From: Thermoleophilaceae bacterium
Lineage (GTDB): Bacteria; Actinomycetota; Thermoleophilia; Solirubrobacterales; Thermoleophilaceae
Assembly (NCBI GenBank): GCA_013695885.1
Contig: JACCZP010000385.1
Span: forward strand, 1 to 7,299
Direction of reading: 5' to 3'
Length of the DNA: 7,299 nt
The position numbers were made by a program, and so were the translations under genes. Below are positions 1 to 5,849 of this stretch, one piece after another (position 1 is the first letter of the stretch; every line of letters starts with the position of its first letter). Under the pieces are notes generated by a model. The model made no database searches and was not told where the DNA came from. It saw only the letters and a list, made by a program, of their open reading frames with translations.

Positions 1-48
1 GCTCTGCATTCGCGTGGCGCACACGGCCGCACCGCCCGCCCGTCGGCG

Positions 49-164
49 GCCACGGCGTTCGGGCGAGCCACGGTGATCCGGCGACCCACGGCGATCCCGG
101 CGAGCCCGGCGAGCCCGGCGAGCGACGGCGATCCGGCGAGCGACGGCGTTCGGGCGAGCCACGG
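49..164. repeat. Degenerate 9/18-bp GC-rich minisatellite
   Basis: Near-tandem copies of an 18-bp unit close to CGAGCSACGGCGATCCGG can be laid out at 64-81, 82-100 (19 bp), 119-136 and 137-154, with partial units at each end. Two 9-bp half units, CGAGCCCGG, sit at 101-109 and 110-118. The 18-bp unit looks like two diverged 9-mers. Because the unit is a multiple of 3, any frame through it gives a 6-residue repeat (for example SDGDPA). There are no unique spacers, so this is not a CRISPR array. It is probably a slippage-generated array, but its function is unknown. Confidence 0.75.
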
Positions 165-214
165 GCTGGGGGGCGATCGGGGCTATCGGCAGCCGCGCGC
201 GGGTCGCGCGCACG

Positions 215-334
215 TGCATAACCTCTGTCACGTCGGTTCGAAAAGGACGTGACCGGACGTATGCATCGTGGGCATGCATAACCCCGGCCACGCCCATCGG
301 GGCGAGACGTGACCGGACTTATGCATGTTCGCGG
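215..334. repeat. Two tandem 60-bp units, each an inverted repeat of a 20-bp motif
   Basis: Four copies of a 20-bp motif alternate in orientation: 215-234 (+), 246-265 (-), 275-294 (+) and 306-325 (-). Read in one direction they are TGCATAACCTCTGTCACGTC, TGCATACGTCCGGTCACGTC, TGCATAACCCCGGCCACGCC and TGCATAAGTCCGGTCACGTC, so the shared core is about TGCATAasyCCGGtCACGtC. The arms within each pair are 11 bp apart and the whole pair repeats with an exact 60-bp period (215-274 and 275-334). Each unit can fold into a long imperfect hairpin, and the dyads could equally be double operator sites. The AT-containing TGCATA ends stand out in this GC-rich spacer. A mobile or dispersed intergenic repeat, or a regulator-binding array, are the main alternatives. 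Confidence 0.85.
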
Positions 335-424
335 GCGATTTCCGCGGTTCGGCCGGGCTCCGCTCACTCACGGAAGTGTCAGCCCGGGGCGGATACGGCA
401 CGGCGCCGGCCCGCGGCTCCCGCC

Positions 425-1529
425 CTACTCCTCCTCGTACAGCGCCTCGAAGCGGTCCCGATGGTTGTCGTAGACCACCTGGCGCTTGACCCTCATGGTG
501 GCCGTCAGCTCGACGAGGACGGGTGGTTCTCGACCGGGGACGTCGGCTCCCTCGACGCACCGGGCCGGGGCTCTCCCCGCGGCGCTCGAGCCGGCGAACC
601 TCGAGCCCGGTCCTCACCGCCTTGTCGAAGAGCTTGCCCTTGACGCCGCCCTCCACCTCACCGGTGGCCTTGTTGTAGATCTTCTCGAAGATCCGGGGCA
701 CCGCGGCGAAGTGGGTGGGCTGGACCTCGGAGAGGTCGTCCATCATCCTGTCCTTGTCCTGCTGCCAGAACGCGATCGTGGCGCCCACGTCGAGGGCGAG
801 CAGCTCGGTCGCCCGCGTGAGCACGTGCGCGAGCGGCAGGAACGCGTAGAAGATCGAATCCTCGCCCACCTCGATCGCCTCCGCGAACATGTCGAGCCCG
901 GCGCGCAGGTTCCCGTGGGTGAGCATGCAGCCCTTCGGCGGTCCGGTCGTGCCTGAGGTGTAGACGAGCGTGAACAGGTTGTCGCTCGCGATCTCCTCCA
1001 CGCGGTCGTCGAGGCGCTGGTCGTCCTCCCCGCTGCCTCGCTCCGCGAGATCGTCGAGCGTCATCCCGCCGTCCGGCGGATCGCCCTCGAAGAGGACGAT
1101 GTGCTCGAGCCGCTCCAGCGACCCCTGCACCTCCTGCACGCGCTCGAGCAGCTCCTCGTTCTCGACGAAGCACAGCCGCGCCTCGGAGTTCTCGAGCACG
1201 TGGTGGGCCTCGTCGGAGGAGCTCGTCTGGTAGACGCAGGCCACGACCAGCCCGGCGCACGCCGAGGCCAGGTCGGCCAGCACCCACTCGGGACGGGTGT
1301 CGGCGAAGATCGCCACCGCGTCGCCCTTCTCGAGGCCGAGCGCGATCAGTCCCTTGGCCAGGCCGCGCACCCGCCCGCCGAGCTCCTCGTAGGAGACGTC
1401 GGTCCACTCCTCACCGTCCTTGTACCGCAAAGCGGTGCCCTCGAACTGCCCCGCCGCGCGCAGCACCATGCCGGCCATCGTCTCGCCGCCGGTGTCCGTC
1501 TCTGCCTCGGCCCGCTCGGTAGTCGCCAC
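425..1529 (-). pseudogene. Long-chain acyl-CoA synthetase (FadD15-like, AMP-binding), broken by internal deletion and inversion
   Basis: The intact gene would activate long-chain fatty acids to acyl-CoA through an acyl-adenylate, in the cytoplasm or at the membrane. The GTG start at 1529 has a strong Shine-Dalgarno (GGGAGGG, 6 nt spacing). The N-terminal ~320 residues are typical: P-loop YTSGTTGPPKG at residues 190-200, LPLAHVLTRATE at 231-242 and VPRIFEKIYNKA at 277-288. Homology stops near 570. The true C-terminus (ELTATMRVKRQVV to EALYEEE, stop at 425-427) is present at 425-511 but in another frame. The roughly 250 residues that family members (about 600 aa) carry between these parts are missing. 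Only the GWFSTGDVGSLD segment remains, inverted (509-556, plus strand). As it stands, translation from 1529 would run out of frame to a TGA at 228-230, giving a 433-aa product with a ~110-residue junk tail and no C-terminal adenylation subdomain. It is almost certainly inactive, unless the scar is an assembly artefact. Confidence 0.88.
509..556 (+). other. Inverted scrap of the acyl-CoA synthetase (GWFSTGD motif) in the opposite orientation
   Basis: Read on the plus strand, this stretch encodes LDEDGWFSTGDVGSLD. That is the hallmark of the adenylate-forming family just before the hinge to the C-terminal subdomain. The surrounding sequence on both sides encodes the same family on the minus strand. 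The left join lies at about 507-511 around a palindromic AGCT, the right join at about 557-570 in CCGGGCCGG. Short palindromes at both joins fit strand-switching during replication or amplification. The DNA differs at several bases from the equivalent site in the intact ligase (around 4260-4300), so it is a remnant of this gene and not a copy of the neighbour. Confidence 0.8.
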
Positions 1530-1534
1530 TGTCT

Positions 1535-1541
1535 CCCTCCC
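1535..1541 (-). promoter_or_regulatory. Ribosome binding site fixing the GTG start at 1529
   Basis: On the minus strand GGGAGGG lies 6 nt before GTG (1529-1527). It is the best Shine-Dalgarno in the window and decides the start within a much longer open frame. A TATAGC (1553-1548, minus) upstream resembles a -10 element, without a convincing -35. This site sits only a few bases from the ATG of the divergent monooxygenase, so the two genes share a very compact start region. Confidence 0.6.
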
Positions 1542-3149
1542 ATGCGAGCTATATCCTCGCCCGCCTTGAGCGCCACGACGACGAACGGCAGGACGGCCGC
1601 CGACCAGGACGCCGGCATCGCCACGGGCAGCCCCACGGCGAGCGACCATGCAGCGGGCGGTGCGCCAGAGCACGCTCGAGTGGTGATCGTCGGCGGCGGC
1701 TTCTCCGGCATGGGGATGGCCATCCAGCTCAAGCAGGCCGGCATCGAGGACTTCGTCGTGCTCGAGCGCGACGACGACGTGGGCGGCACCTGGTGGGCCA
1801 ACACCTATCCGGGCTGCGCCTGCGACATCCCCTCGCACCTCTACTCGTACTCGTTCGCGATGAACCCGGACTGGAGCCGGACCTACTCCCCCCAGCCCGA
1901 GATCCGCGACTACCTCCTCGACGTCGCCGACCGCTACGACCTCCGCCGGCACGTTCGCTTCGGCGCCGAGCTGACCGACGCGGTGTGGGACGACGAGGCC
2001 CGTCGCTGGCACATCGAGAGCTCGCACGGCCCGTTCGTCGCCCGGTTCCTCGTGGCCGCGATGGGTCCGTTGAGCGCACCGTCCATCCCCGAGCTGCCGG
2101 GAATGGAGTCCTTCGAGGGCACCACCTTCCACTCCGCCGGCTGGAACCACGATCACGACCTGCGCGGCCGGCGCGTGGCCGTGGTCGGGACCGGCGCATC
2201 GGCGGTCCAGTTCGTCCCCGAGATCCAGGCGGACGTCGAGCAGCTCTACGTCTTCCAGCGCACGCCACCGTGGGTCCTCCCCCACCCCGACCGCAAGGTC
2301 TCGAAGCTCGAGAAGCGCCTCTACCGGCGGTTCCCGATCCTCCATCGCCTCGTTCGCGGGGGCATCTACGTCGCCCGCGAGTCGATGGTCCCGGGGTTCA
2401 TCCTCGCGCCGCGACTGATGAGGCTGCTCGAGCGTCTGTCGCGACGGCATCTGCGCAAGCACGTGCCGGACCCTGAGCTTCGCGAGCGACTGACCCCCGA
2501 GTACACGCTCGGGTGCAAGCGCATCCTCCCCTCCAGCAAGTGGTATCCGGCGATCATGAAGCCGAACGTCGAGATCGTGACCCAGGGGCTGACCGAGGTC
2601 GGGCCGAACTGGGTGAAGGGCGAGGACGGGGTGCAGCGCGAGGTGGACACGATCATCTTCGGCACCGGCTTCCTGGCCTCGGAGCAGCCCTGGGCGAAGC
2701 TCGTGCGCGGCAAGGACGGGCGCCCCCTGGCCGAGCACTGGGAGGACGAGGTGCAGTCCTACCGTGGCACCACGGTCGCCGGCTTCCCGAACATGTTCAC
2801 GATGATCGGGCCCAACACAGGGCTCGGCCACAACTCGATGGTCTACATGATCGAGTCGCAGCTCTCCTACGTGATGGACTGCCTGCGGACCATGGAGGAG
2901 CGCGGGGTGAGCGCGATCGAGCCGCGCCGCGACGCCCAGCAGGCTTGGAACGACCACATACAGAAGCGCATGGAGCGCACGGTGTGGACCACCGGTGGAT
3001 GCGGCAGCTGGTACCTCGACTCCCAGGGCCGCAACGTCACGCTGTGGCCGAAGAGCACCTTCCGCTTCCGCCGCGAGCTGGCCCACTTCGATCCCGAGGA
3101 GTACGTCATGCACTCGGGCGCCCCTGACCGGGTGCCGAGCGCTGCGTGA
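1542..3149 (+). CDS. Flavin-containing monooxygenase of the Baeyer-Villiger type
   Basis: This 535-aa protein is predicted to be a cytoplasmic FAD- and NADPH-dependent enzyme that inserts oxygen into ketones (giving esters or lactones) or oxidises a related substrate. Visible motifs are the FAD-binding GGGFSG (51-56) preceded by VVIV, GGTWWANTYPGCACDIPSHLYS (81-102), and the Baeyer-Villiger-like fingerprint FEGTTFHSAGWN (191-202). This fingerprint ends in WN where the published form has WP or WD. The NADPH-binding GTGASA is at 216-221, and a second conserved glycine stretch, FGTGF, at 373-377. Length fits the family (about 490-550). The start is uncertain. ATG 1542 has no Shine-Dalgarno and is 12 bp from the divergent GTG. 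The first ~46 residues are low-complexity, and TTG 1566 (giving MSATTTNG) has more typical codon use after it. GTG 1680 would begin directly at the FAD fold. The stop overlaps the next start by 4 bp, so the two form an operon. Substrate is not deducible. Confidence 0.93.
   Translation: MRAISSPALSATTTNGRTAADQDAGIATGSPTASDHAAGGAPEHARVVIVGGGFSGMGMAIQLKQAGIEDFVVLERDDDVGGTWWANTYPGCACDIPSHLYSYSFAMNPDWSRTYSPQPEIRDYLLDVADRYDLRRHVRFGAELTDAVWDDEARRWHIESSHGPFVARFLVAAMGPLSAPSIPELPGMESFEGTTFHSAGWNHDHDLRGRRVAVVGTGASAVQFVPEIQADVEQLYVFQRTPPWVLPHPDRKVSKLEKRLYRRFPILHRLVRGGIYVARESMVPGFILAPRLMRLLERLSRRHLRKHVPDPELRERLTPEYTLGCKRILPSSKWYPAIMKPNVEIVTQGLTEVGPNWVKGEDGVQREVDTIIFGTGFLASEQPWAKLVRGKDGRPLAEHWEDEVQSYRGTTVAGFPNMFTMIGPNTGLGHNSMVYMIESQLSYVMDCLRTMEERGVSAIEPRRDAQQAWNDHIQKRMERTVWTTGGCGSWYLDSQGRNVTLWPKSTFRFRRELAHFDPEEYVMHSGAPDRVPSAA
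3146..3149 (+). promoter_or_regulatory. GTGA stop/start overlap coupling monooxygenase and ligase
   Basis: GTG of the ligase (3146-3148) and TGA of the monooxygenase (3147-3149) share GTGA. With no clear ribosome binding site of its own, the ligase start is best explained by translational coupling, which also fixes this start over later ones. Confidence 0.8.
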
Positions 3150-4639
3150 GCCACAACCTCGCGGGCATCCTCACGGAGACCGCCGAGCAGCACGGCGATC
3201 GGGTCGCGCTGCGGCTCGACGACACCGAGGTCTCCTACGAGCAGGTGGAGGAGGGCAGCGCCCGGGTGGCGGCGATGCTCAAGGCGAAGGGGCTCGAGGT
3301 AGGCGACCGCGTCGCGGTCATGCTGCCGAACGTCCCGTACTTCGCGCTCGTCTACTACGGAGCGCTGCGCGCCGGCGGGGTGGTGGTGCCGATCAACCCG
3401 CAATTCGAGTCAGGCGAGGTGGCCTACCACCTCGGTGACTCCCAGGCGAAGGTGCTCTTCGCCTGGCACGACTTCACCGATGCGGCGGAGAAGGGCACCG
3501 AGGACATGGACTGCGAGATCGTCTCGGTGGCGCCCGAGGAGTTCGAGCAGACGATCGGCGAGCACGAGCCCGACCACGAAGTGGTCGACCGCGACGCCGA
3601 CGACGTGGGCGTGATCCTCTACACGTCGGGCACGACCGGCGACCCCAAGGGCTCGGTCCTGACCCACGGCAACCTCCAGAAGAGCACCGAGGTGGCCACG
3701 AGCCTGGTCGACATGAGCGAGGACGACGTCGTGCTCGGCGCGCTTCCTCTGTTCCACGTCTTCGGGCAGGCGTGCGGGCTGAACGCGAGCGTGAAGCCGG
3801 GCGCGTGTCTCTCGATGATCGCGAAGTTCAACGACGAGAAGACGCTCGAGGTCATCCAGCGCGACGGCGTCACGATCTTCCAGGGCGTGCCCACCATGTA
3901 CTCCGCGGTGCTGGGCCTCGAGGACCTCGACTCCTACGACACCTCGTCCATCCGGGTGGCCATCTCCGGCGGACAGGCCATGCCCGTGGAGGTGATGCAG
4001 CGCTTCGAGGACACCTTCGGAGTGGAGGTGCTCGAGGGCTACGGCCTGTCCGAGACCACGGCGATCGGCACGTTCAACCAGCAGGGCTCGCGCAAGCACG
4101 GGTCGATCGGCAAGCCGGTCGAGGGCGTCGAGGTGAAGTTCTTCGACGACGACGGCAACGAGGTGGACGACGGCGACATCGGCGAGATCGCCATCAAGGG
4201 CCCGAACGTGATGACCGAGTACTGGAACAAGCCCGAGGAGACCGAGGAGGACCTCCGCGACGGGTGGTTCTTCACCGGCGACTTGGGCCACATCGACGAG
4301 GACGGCTTCGTCTTCGTCGACGACCGCAAGAAGGACATGATCATCCGCGGCGGCGAGAACGTGTACCCGCGCGAGATCGAGGAGGTGCTCCATCACCACG
4401 ACGACGTGGAGGAGGTCGCGGTGATCGGCGTGGAGGACGAGCGCCTGGGCGAGGAGGTGGCAGCGGCGATCGTGCTCGTCGAGGGCGCGGAGAGCTCGGC
4501 CGAGGACCTCCAGGAATACGTGAAGGGCGAGCTGGCGCGCTACAAGTACCCGCGCAAGGTCTTCTTCCTGGACGAGCTGCCCAAGGGCCCGACGGGGAAG
4601 ATCCTGAAGCGCGAGATCGAGGTGCCGGAGGACGCTTGA
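3146..4639 (+). CDS. Class I acyl-CoA ligase (AMP-binding, FadD/4-coumarate-CoA ligase-like)
   Basis: This complete 497-aa adenylate-forming enzyme uses ATP, CoA and a carboxylic acid to make an acyl-CoA, with AMP and pyrophosphate released. All core motifs are present: the P-loop YTSGTTGDPKG (159-169), the adenylate-binding GYGLSETT (298-305), GWFFTGDLG (373-381), the hinge DRKKD (393-397), RGGENVYPREIE (401-412), and the C-terminal PTGKILKRE with catalytic Lys485. Length suits the medium/long-chain fatty acid or aryl acid ligases, shorter than the FadD15 type broken upstream. The GTG start at 3146 lies inside GTGA, overlapping the TGA of the monooxygenase. No strong Shine-Dalgarno is seen, so translation is probably coupled. 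The operon context suggests it activates an acid formed from the monooxygenase product, but that is inference. Chain length cannot be read from sequence. The protein is acidic, with long Asp/Glu runs near 333-345 and 363-376. Confidence 0.95.
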   Translation: MSHNLAGILTETAEQHGDRVALRLDDTEVSYEQVEEGSARVAAMLKAKGLEVGDRVAVMLPNVPYFALVYYGALRAGGVVVPINPQFESGEVAYHLGDSQAKVLFAWHDFTDAAEKGTEDMDCEIVSVAPEEFEQTIGEHEPDHEVVDRDADDVGVILYTSGTTGDPKGSVLTHGNLQKSTEVATSLVDMSEDDVVLGALPLFHVFGQACGLNASVKPGACLSMIAKFNDEKTLEVIQRDGVTIFQGVPTMYSAVLGLEDLDSYDTSSIRVAISGGQAMPVEVMQRFEDTFGVEVLEGYGLSETTAIGTFNQQGSRKHGSIGKPVEGVEVKFFDDDGNEVDDGDIGEIAIKGPNVMTEYWNKPEETEEDLRDGWFFTGDLGHIDEDGFVFVDDRKKDMIIRGGENVYPREIEEVLHHHDDVEEVAVIGVEDERLGEEVAAAIVLVEGAESSAEDLQEYVKGELARYKYPRKVFFLDELPKGPTGKILKREIEVPEDA

Positions 4640-4640
4640 C

Positions 4641-4667
4641 GGCGGGGGACCCGGGAGACACCCCGCC
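4641..4667 (+). terminator. GC-rich hairpin directly after the ligase stop
   Basis: GGCGGGG (4641-4647) pairs perfectly with CCCCGCC (4661-4667) around a 13-nt loop, starting 2 nt after the stop codon. There is no T-run, so it would be a weak or factor-assisted terminator, or a 3'-end stabiliser. Placement supports a role at the end of the monooxygenase-ligase operon. Confidence 0.45.
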
Positions 4668-4700
4668 CCTGACCGAGGACGGGCCGCGGGGGACTTCGAC

Positions 4701-4853
4701 GTGTACTACGAGATCCAGGCCAAGACCGAGGGCGACGAGGTAGCCCAGAGCGGTAGATCCGTCGCCTGGGCGACGTTCTGCACGCGCAGCATGCCGGGTA
4801 CGGGTCGCCTGAAGGCGACCACTCACGCTTGCCGAGCGGGCGAAGATCGGTGA
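4701..4853 (+). CDS. Possible small ORF of 50 codons, unrecognised
   Basis: GTG at 4701 follows a GGGGGA (4688-4693) at 7-nt spacing, which could serve as a ribosome binding site. The frame runs to TGA 4851-4853, close before the HNH gene. The product begins MYYEIQAKTEGDEVAQSGRS, then becomes Cys/Arg/Thr-rich over the two palindromes at 4760-4820. I do not recognise the product. The first ~17 residues look coding in composition while the rest does not, so it may be the scrap of a lost gene, a leader peptide, or chance. It is the only plausible gene in the 224-bp gap. Confidence 0.2.
   Translation: MYYEIQAKTEGDEVAQSGRSVAWATFCTRSMPGTGRLKATTHACRAGEDR
4760..4820. repeat. Two palindromes sharing GTCGCC/GGCGAC arms upstream of the HNH gene
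   Basis: CGTCGCC-TG-GGCGACG (4760-4775) and GGTCGCCT-GA-AGGCGACC (4803-4820) are perfect inverted repeats with the same 6-bp arms, centred 44 bp apart. A further GGCGACG at 4731-4737 can also pair with 4760-4766, so the arms can form mutually exclusive hairpins in RNA. The second palindrome ends 43 bp before the HNH start. Operator pair, attenuator-like leader and extra terminator are all possible; nothing decides between them. Confidence 0.5.
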
Positions 4854-4863
4854 AGCTTGCGCC

Positions 4864-5796
4864 GTGGCCCCGACCGATCCCGACCACCAGCTCAGGGTCG
4901 TGGCCAGCCAGCGGGCACGCGAGCTCGGACAGCGCTACGACGATCTGGTTCCGGTGGCGGCTCTCGGTGAGGGGTTCCGCTACGAGAACGAGCGCGTCAG
5001 CTTCGGCTCCTTCCAGAAGGGAATCCATCGCCCGCGCCAGATGCGCGGAGCCGCGGCGCTGACCCTGCTCACCGCCGCACGGGTTCCCGGCCGGCCTGCG
5101 CCGTACGAGGACGAGCTCGATCTCGAGAACCGCGCGATCGTCTACCACTACCGGGCCGGGCCGATCGACCAGCCCGACAACCGGGCCCTTCGGGCCGCGT
5201 ACGACATGCAGGTCCCGCTGATCTACTTCCACGGAGTCGTGCCGGGTCAGTACATGGTTGTGCAGCCGGTGTTCGTCACTCGCGACGACCCGGTCACGCG
5301 GAGGGTCCTACTCGAGGTCGGCCTCCCCATCTCGGACTTCCGCGGCGAGGGGATGGTGTCGTCGCCCGACGTCCGTGAGTACGCCTTGCGTGAGGTGCGC
5401 CTTCGCCTCCATCAGCAGCGTTTCCGCCAGAACGTCTTGCGTGCGTACCGCCACCGATGCACGGTCTGCGCGTTGCGTGAACCCGCCCTGGTGCAGGCGG
5501 CCCACATAGTCGAGGACGCAGACGCGGGTGGCATCGCGGCCGTGGTGAACGGGCTTGCCTTGTGCGCAATCCATCACCTGGCCTACGACCGCAACCTGAT
5601 GGGGATCGACCCCGAGGGCGTCGTGCACATCGCCCGCCGGCTTCGGGACGAGCGAGACGGCCCGATGCTTCGCGAAGGCCTCCAGGGCTTTCACGGCGGC
5701 CGCATCGTCCTCCCCCGCCGGCTCGAGAATCGTCCGGATCCCGTACGGCTCGAGCAGCGCTTCGACCGGTTCGTCGAGATCTCGGGCGCTGCGTAG
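4864..5796 (+). CDS. HNH endonuclease with N-terminal putative DNA-recognition domain (McrA-like restriction candidate)
   Basis: This 310-aa protein has a C-terminal HNH nuclease domain (about 187-250), probably cutting DNA with one catalytic metal plus a structural zinc. CTVC (Cys199, Cys202) and Cys234 with a following His (237/238) are likely zinc ligands. AAHI (His214), Asn229 of VNGLALC and His238 of CAIHH form the H-N-H set. The N-terminal ~180 residues match in layout a family of actinobacterial proteins I recognise by pattern: a GIHRPRQM stretch (53-60), YDMQVPLIYFHGVVPGQYMVVQPVFV (113-138), then DDP. The C-terminus GLQGFHGGRIVLPRR (272-286) is also typical. The family is annotated as HNH or predicted restriction endonuclease. 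GTG 4864 is the only start between the in-frame stop at 4810 and residue 13; GGTGAAG (4849-4855) is its likely Shine-Dalgarno. No methyltransferase is adjacent, which suits a type IV-like, modification-dependent enzyme. That target is inference. Confidence 0.88.
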   Translation: MAPTDPDHQLRVVASQRARELGQRYDDLVPVAALGEGFRYENERVSFGSFQKGIHRPRQMRGAAALTLLTAARVPGRPAPYEDELDLENRAIVYHYRAGPIDQPDNRALRAAYDMQVPLIYFHGVVPGQYMVVQPVFVTRDDPVTRRVLLEVGLPISDFRGEGMVSSPDVREYALREVRLRLHQQRFRQNVLRAYRHRCTVCALREPALVQAAHIVEDADAGGIAAVVNGLALCAIHHLAYDRNLMGIDPEGVVHIARRLRDERDGPMLREGLQGFHGGRIVLPRRLENRPDPVRLEQRFDRFVEISGAA

Positions 5797-5819
5797 CGGA
5801 TCGCCCCCGAAAAGGCGAA

Positions 5820-5840
5820 GGCCCGGGAGTCCCTCGGGCC
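5820..5840 (-). terminator. Hairpin between convergent HNH and hemolysin III genes
   Basis: GGCCCG (5820-5825) pairs with CGGGCC (5835-5840); an inner GGG/CCC pairing is also possible. Read on the minus strand the hairpin is followed shortly by CTTCGCCTTTTCG, a weak T-rich tail. It therefore best serves the minus-strand hemolysin III gene ending at 5850, and may work in both directions in this 53-bp convergent gap. Confidence 0.6.
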
Positions 5841-5849
5841 CGGAGCTCC

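Larger units (their letters stand above)
1..424. other. Non-coding, repeat-rich spacer downstream of the broken acyl-CoA synthetase
   Basis: No supportable gene lies in this stretch. Plus-strand frame 1 is open from the window edge to a TGA at 250-252 and frame 3 to a TAA at 218-220. Both give repetitive, low-complexity peptides rich in Ala, Gly, Arg, Asp and Pro, driven by the repeats and not recognisable as a family, so an upstream gene ending here cannot be excluded but is not shown. The stretch holds a minisatellite (about 49-164) and a doublet of inverted repeats (215-334). A small hairpin, CGCGG/CCGCG (330-334 with 342-346), follows. It could help end minus-strand transcription, but no T-run is present. 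Confidence 0.6.

Noticed and set aside
49..164. CRISPR array
   Set aside because: Units are 9-18 bp, directly adjoining and with no unique spacers; no cas genes are present.
215..334. Integron attC sites
   Set aside because: The ends read TGCATAAC and GTTATGCA, which do not fit the RYYYAAC/GTTRRRY core sites, and there is no integrase or gene cassette.
509..556. Gene conversion or copy from the intact ligase at 3146-4639
   Set aside because: The corresponding ligase DNA (about 4255-4300) differs at several bases and encodes GWFFTGDLGHID rather than GWFSTGDVGSLD, so the piece belongs to the broken gene's own family.
425..1529. Functional alternative protein made by reading through the scar to 228
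   Set aside because: After the join the frame differs from the native C-terminal frame and yields an Arg/Pro/Gly-rich tail ending inside the repeat doublet, lacking the C-terminal adenylation subdomain.
1530..3113. Minus-strand open frame upstream of GTG 1529, making one 961-codon frame with the acyl-CoA synthetase
   Set aside because: It is the antisense shadow of the monooxygenase gene. The product is Ala/Val/Arg/His/Gly-rich with no family resemblance, and the strong ribosome binding site marks 1529 as the real start.
3410..4399. Minus-strand 329-codon open frame
   Set aside because: It lies entirely within the acyl-CoA ligase on the other strand; the His/Val/Leu/Asp-rich product is the usual antisense shadow in GC-rich DNA.
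3772..4743. Plus-strand 323-codon frame overlapping the ligase
   Set aside because: Arg/Gly-rich shifted-frame reading of the ligase; the ligase frame itself has every family motif.
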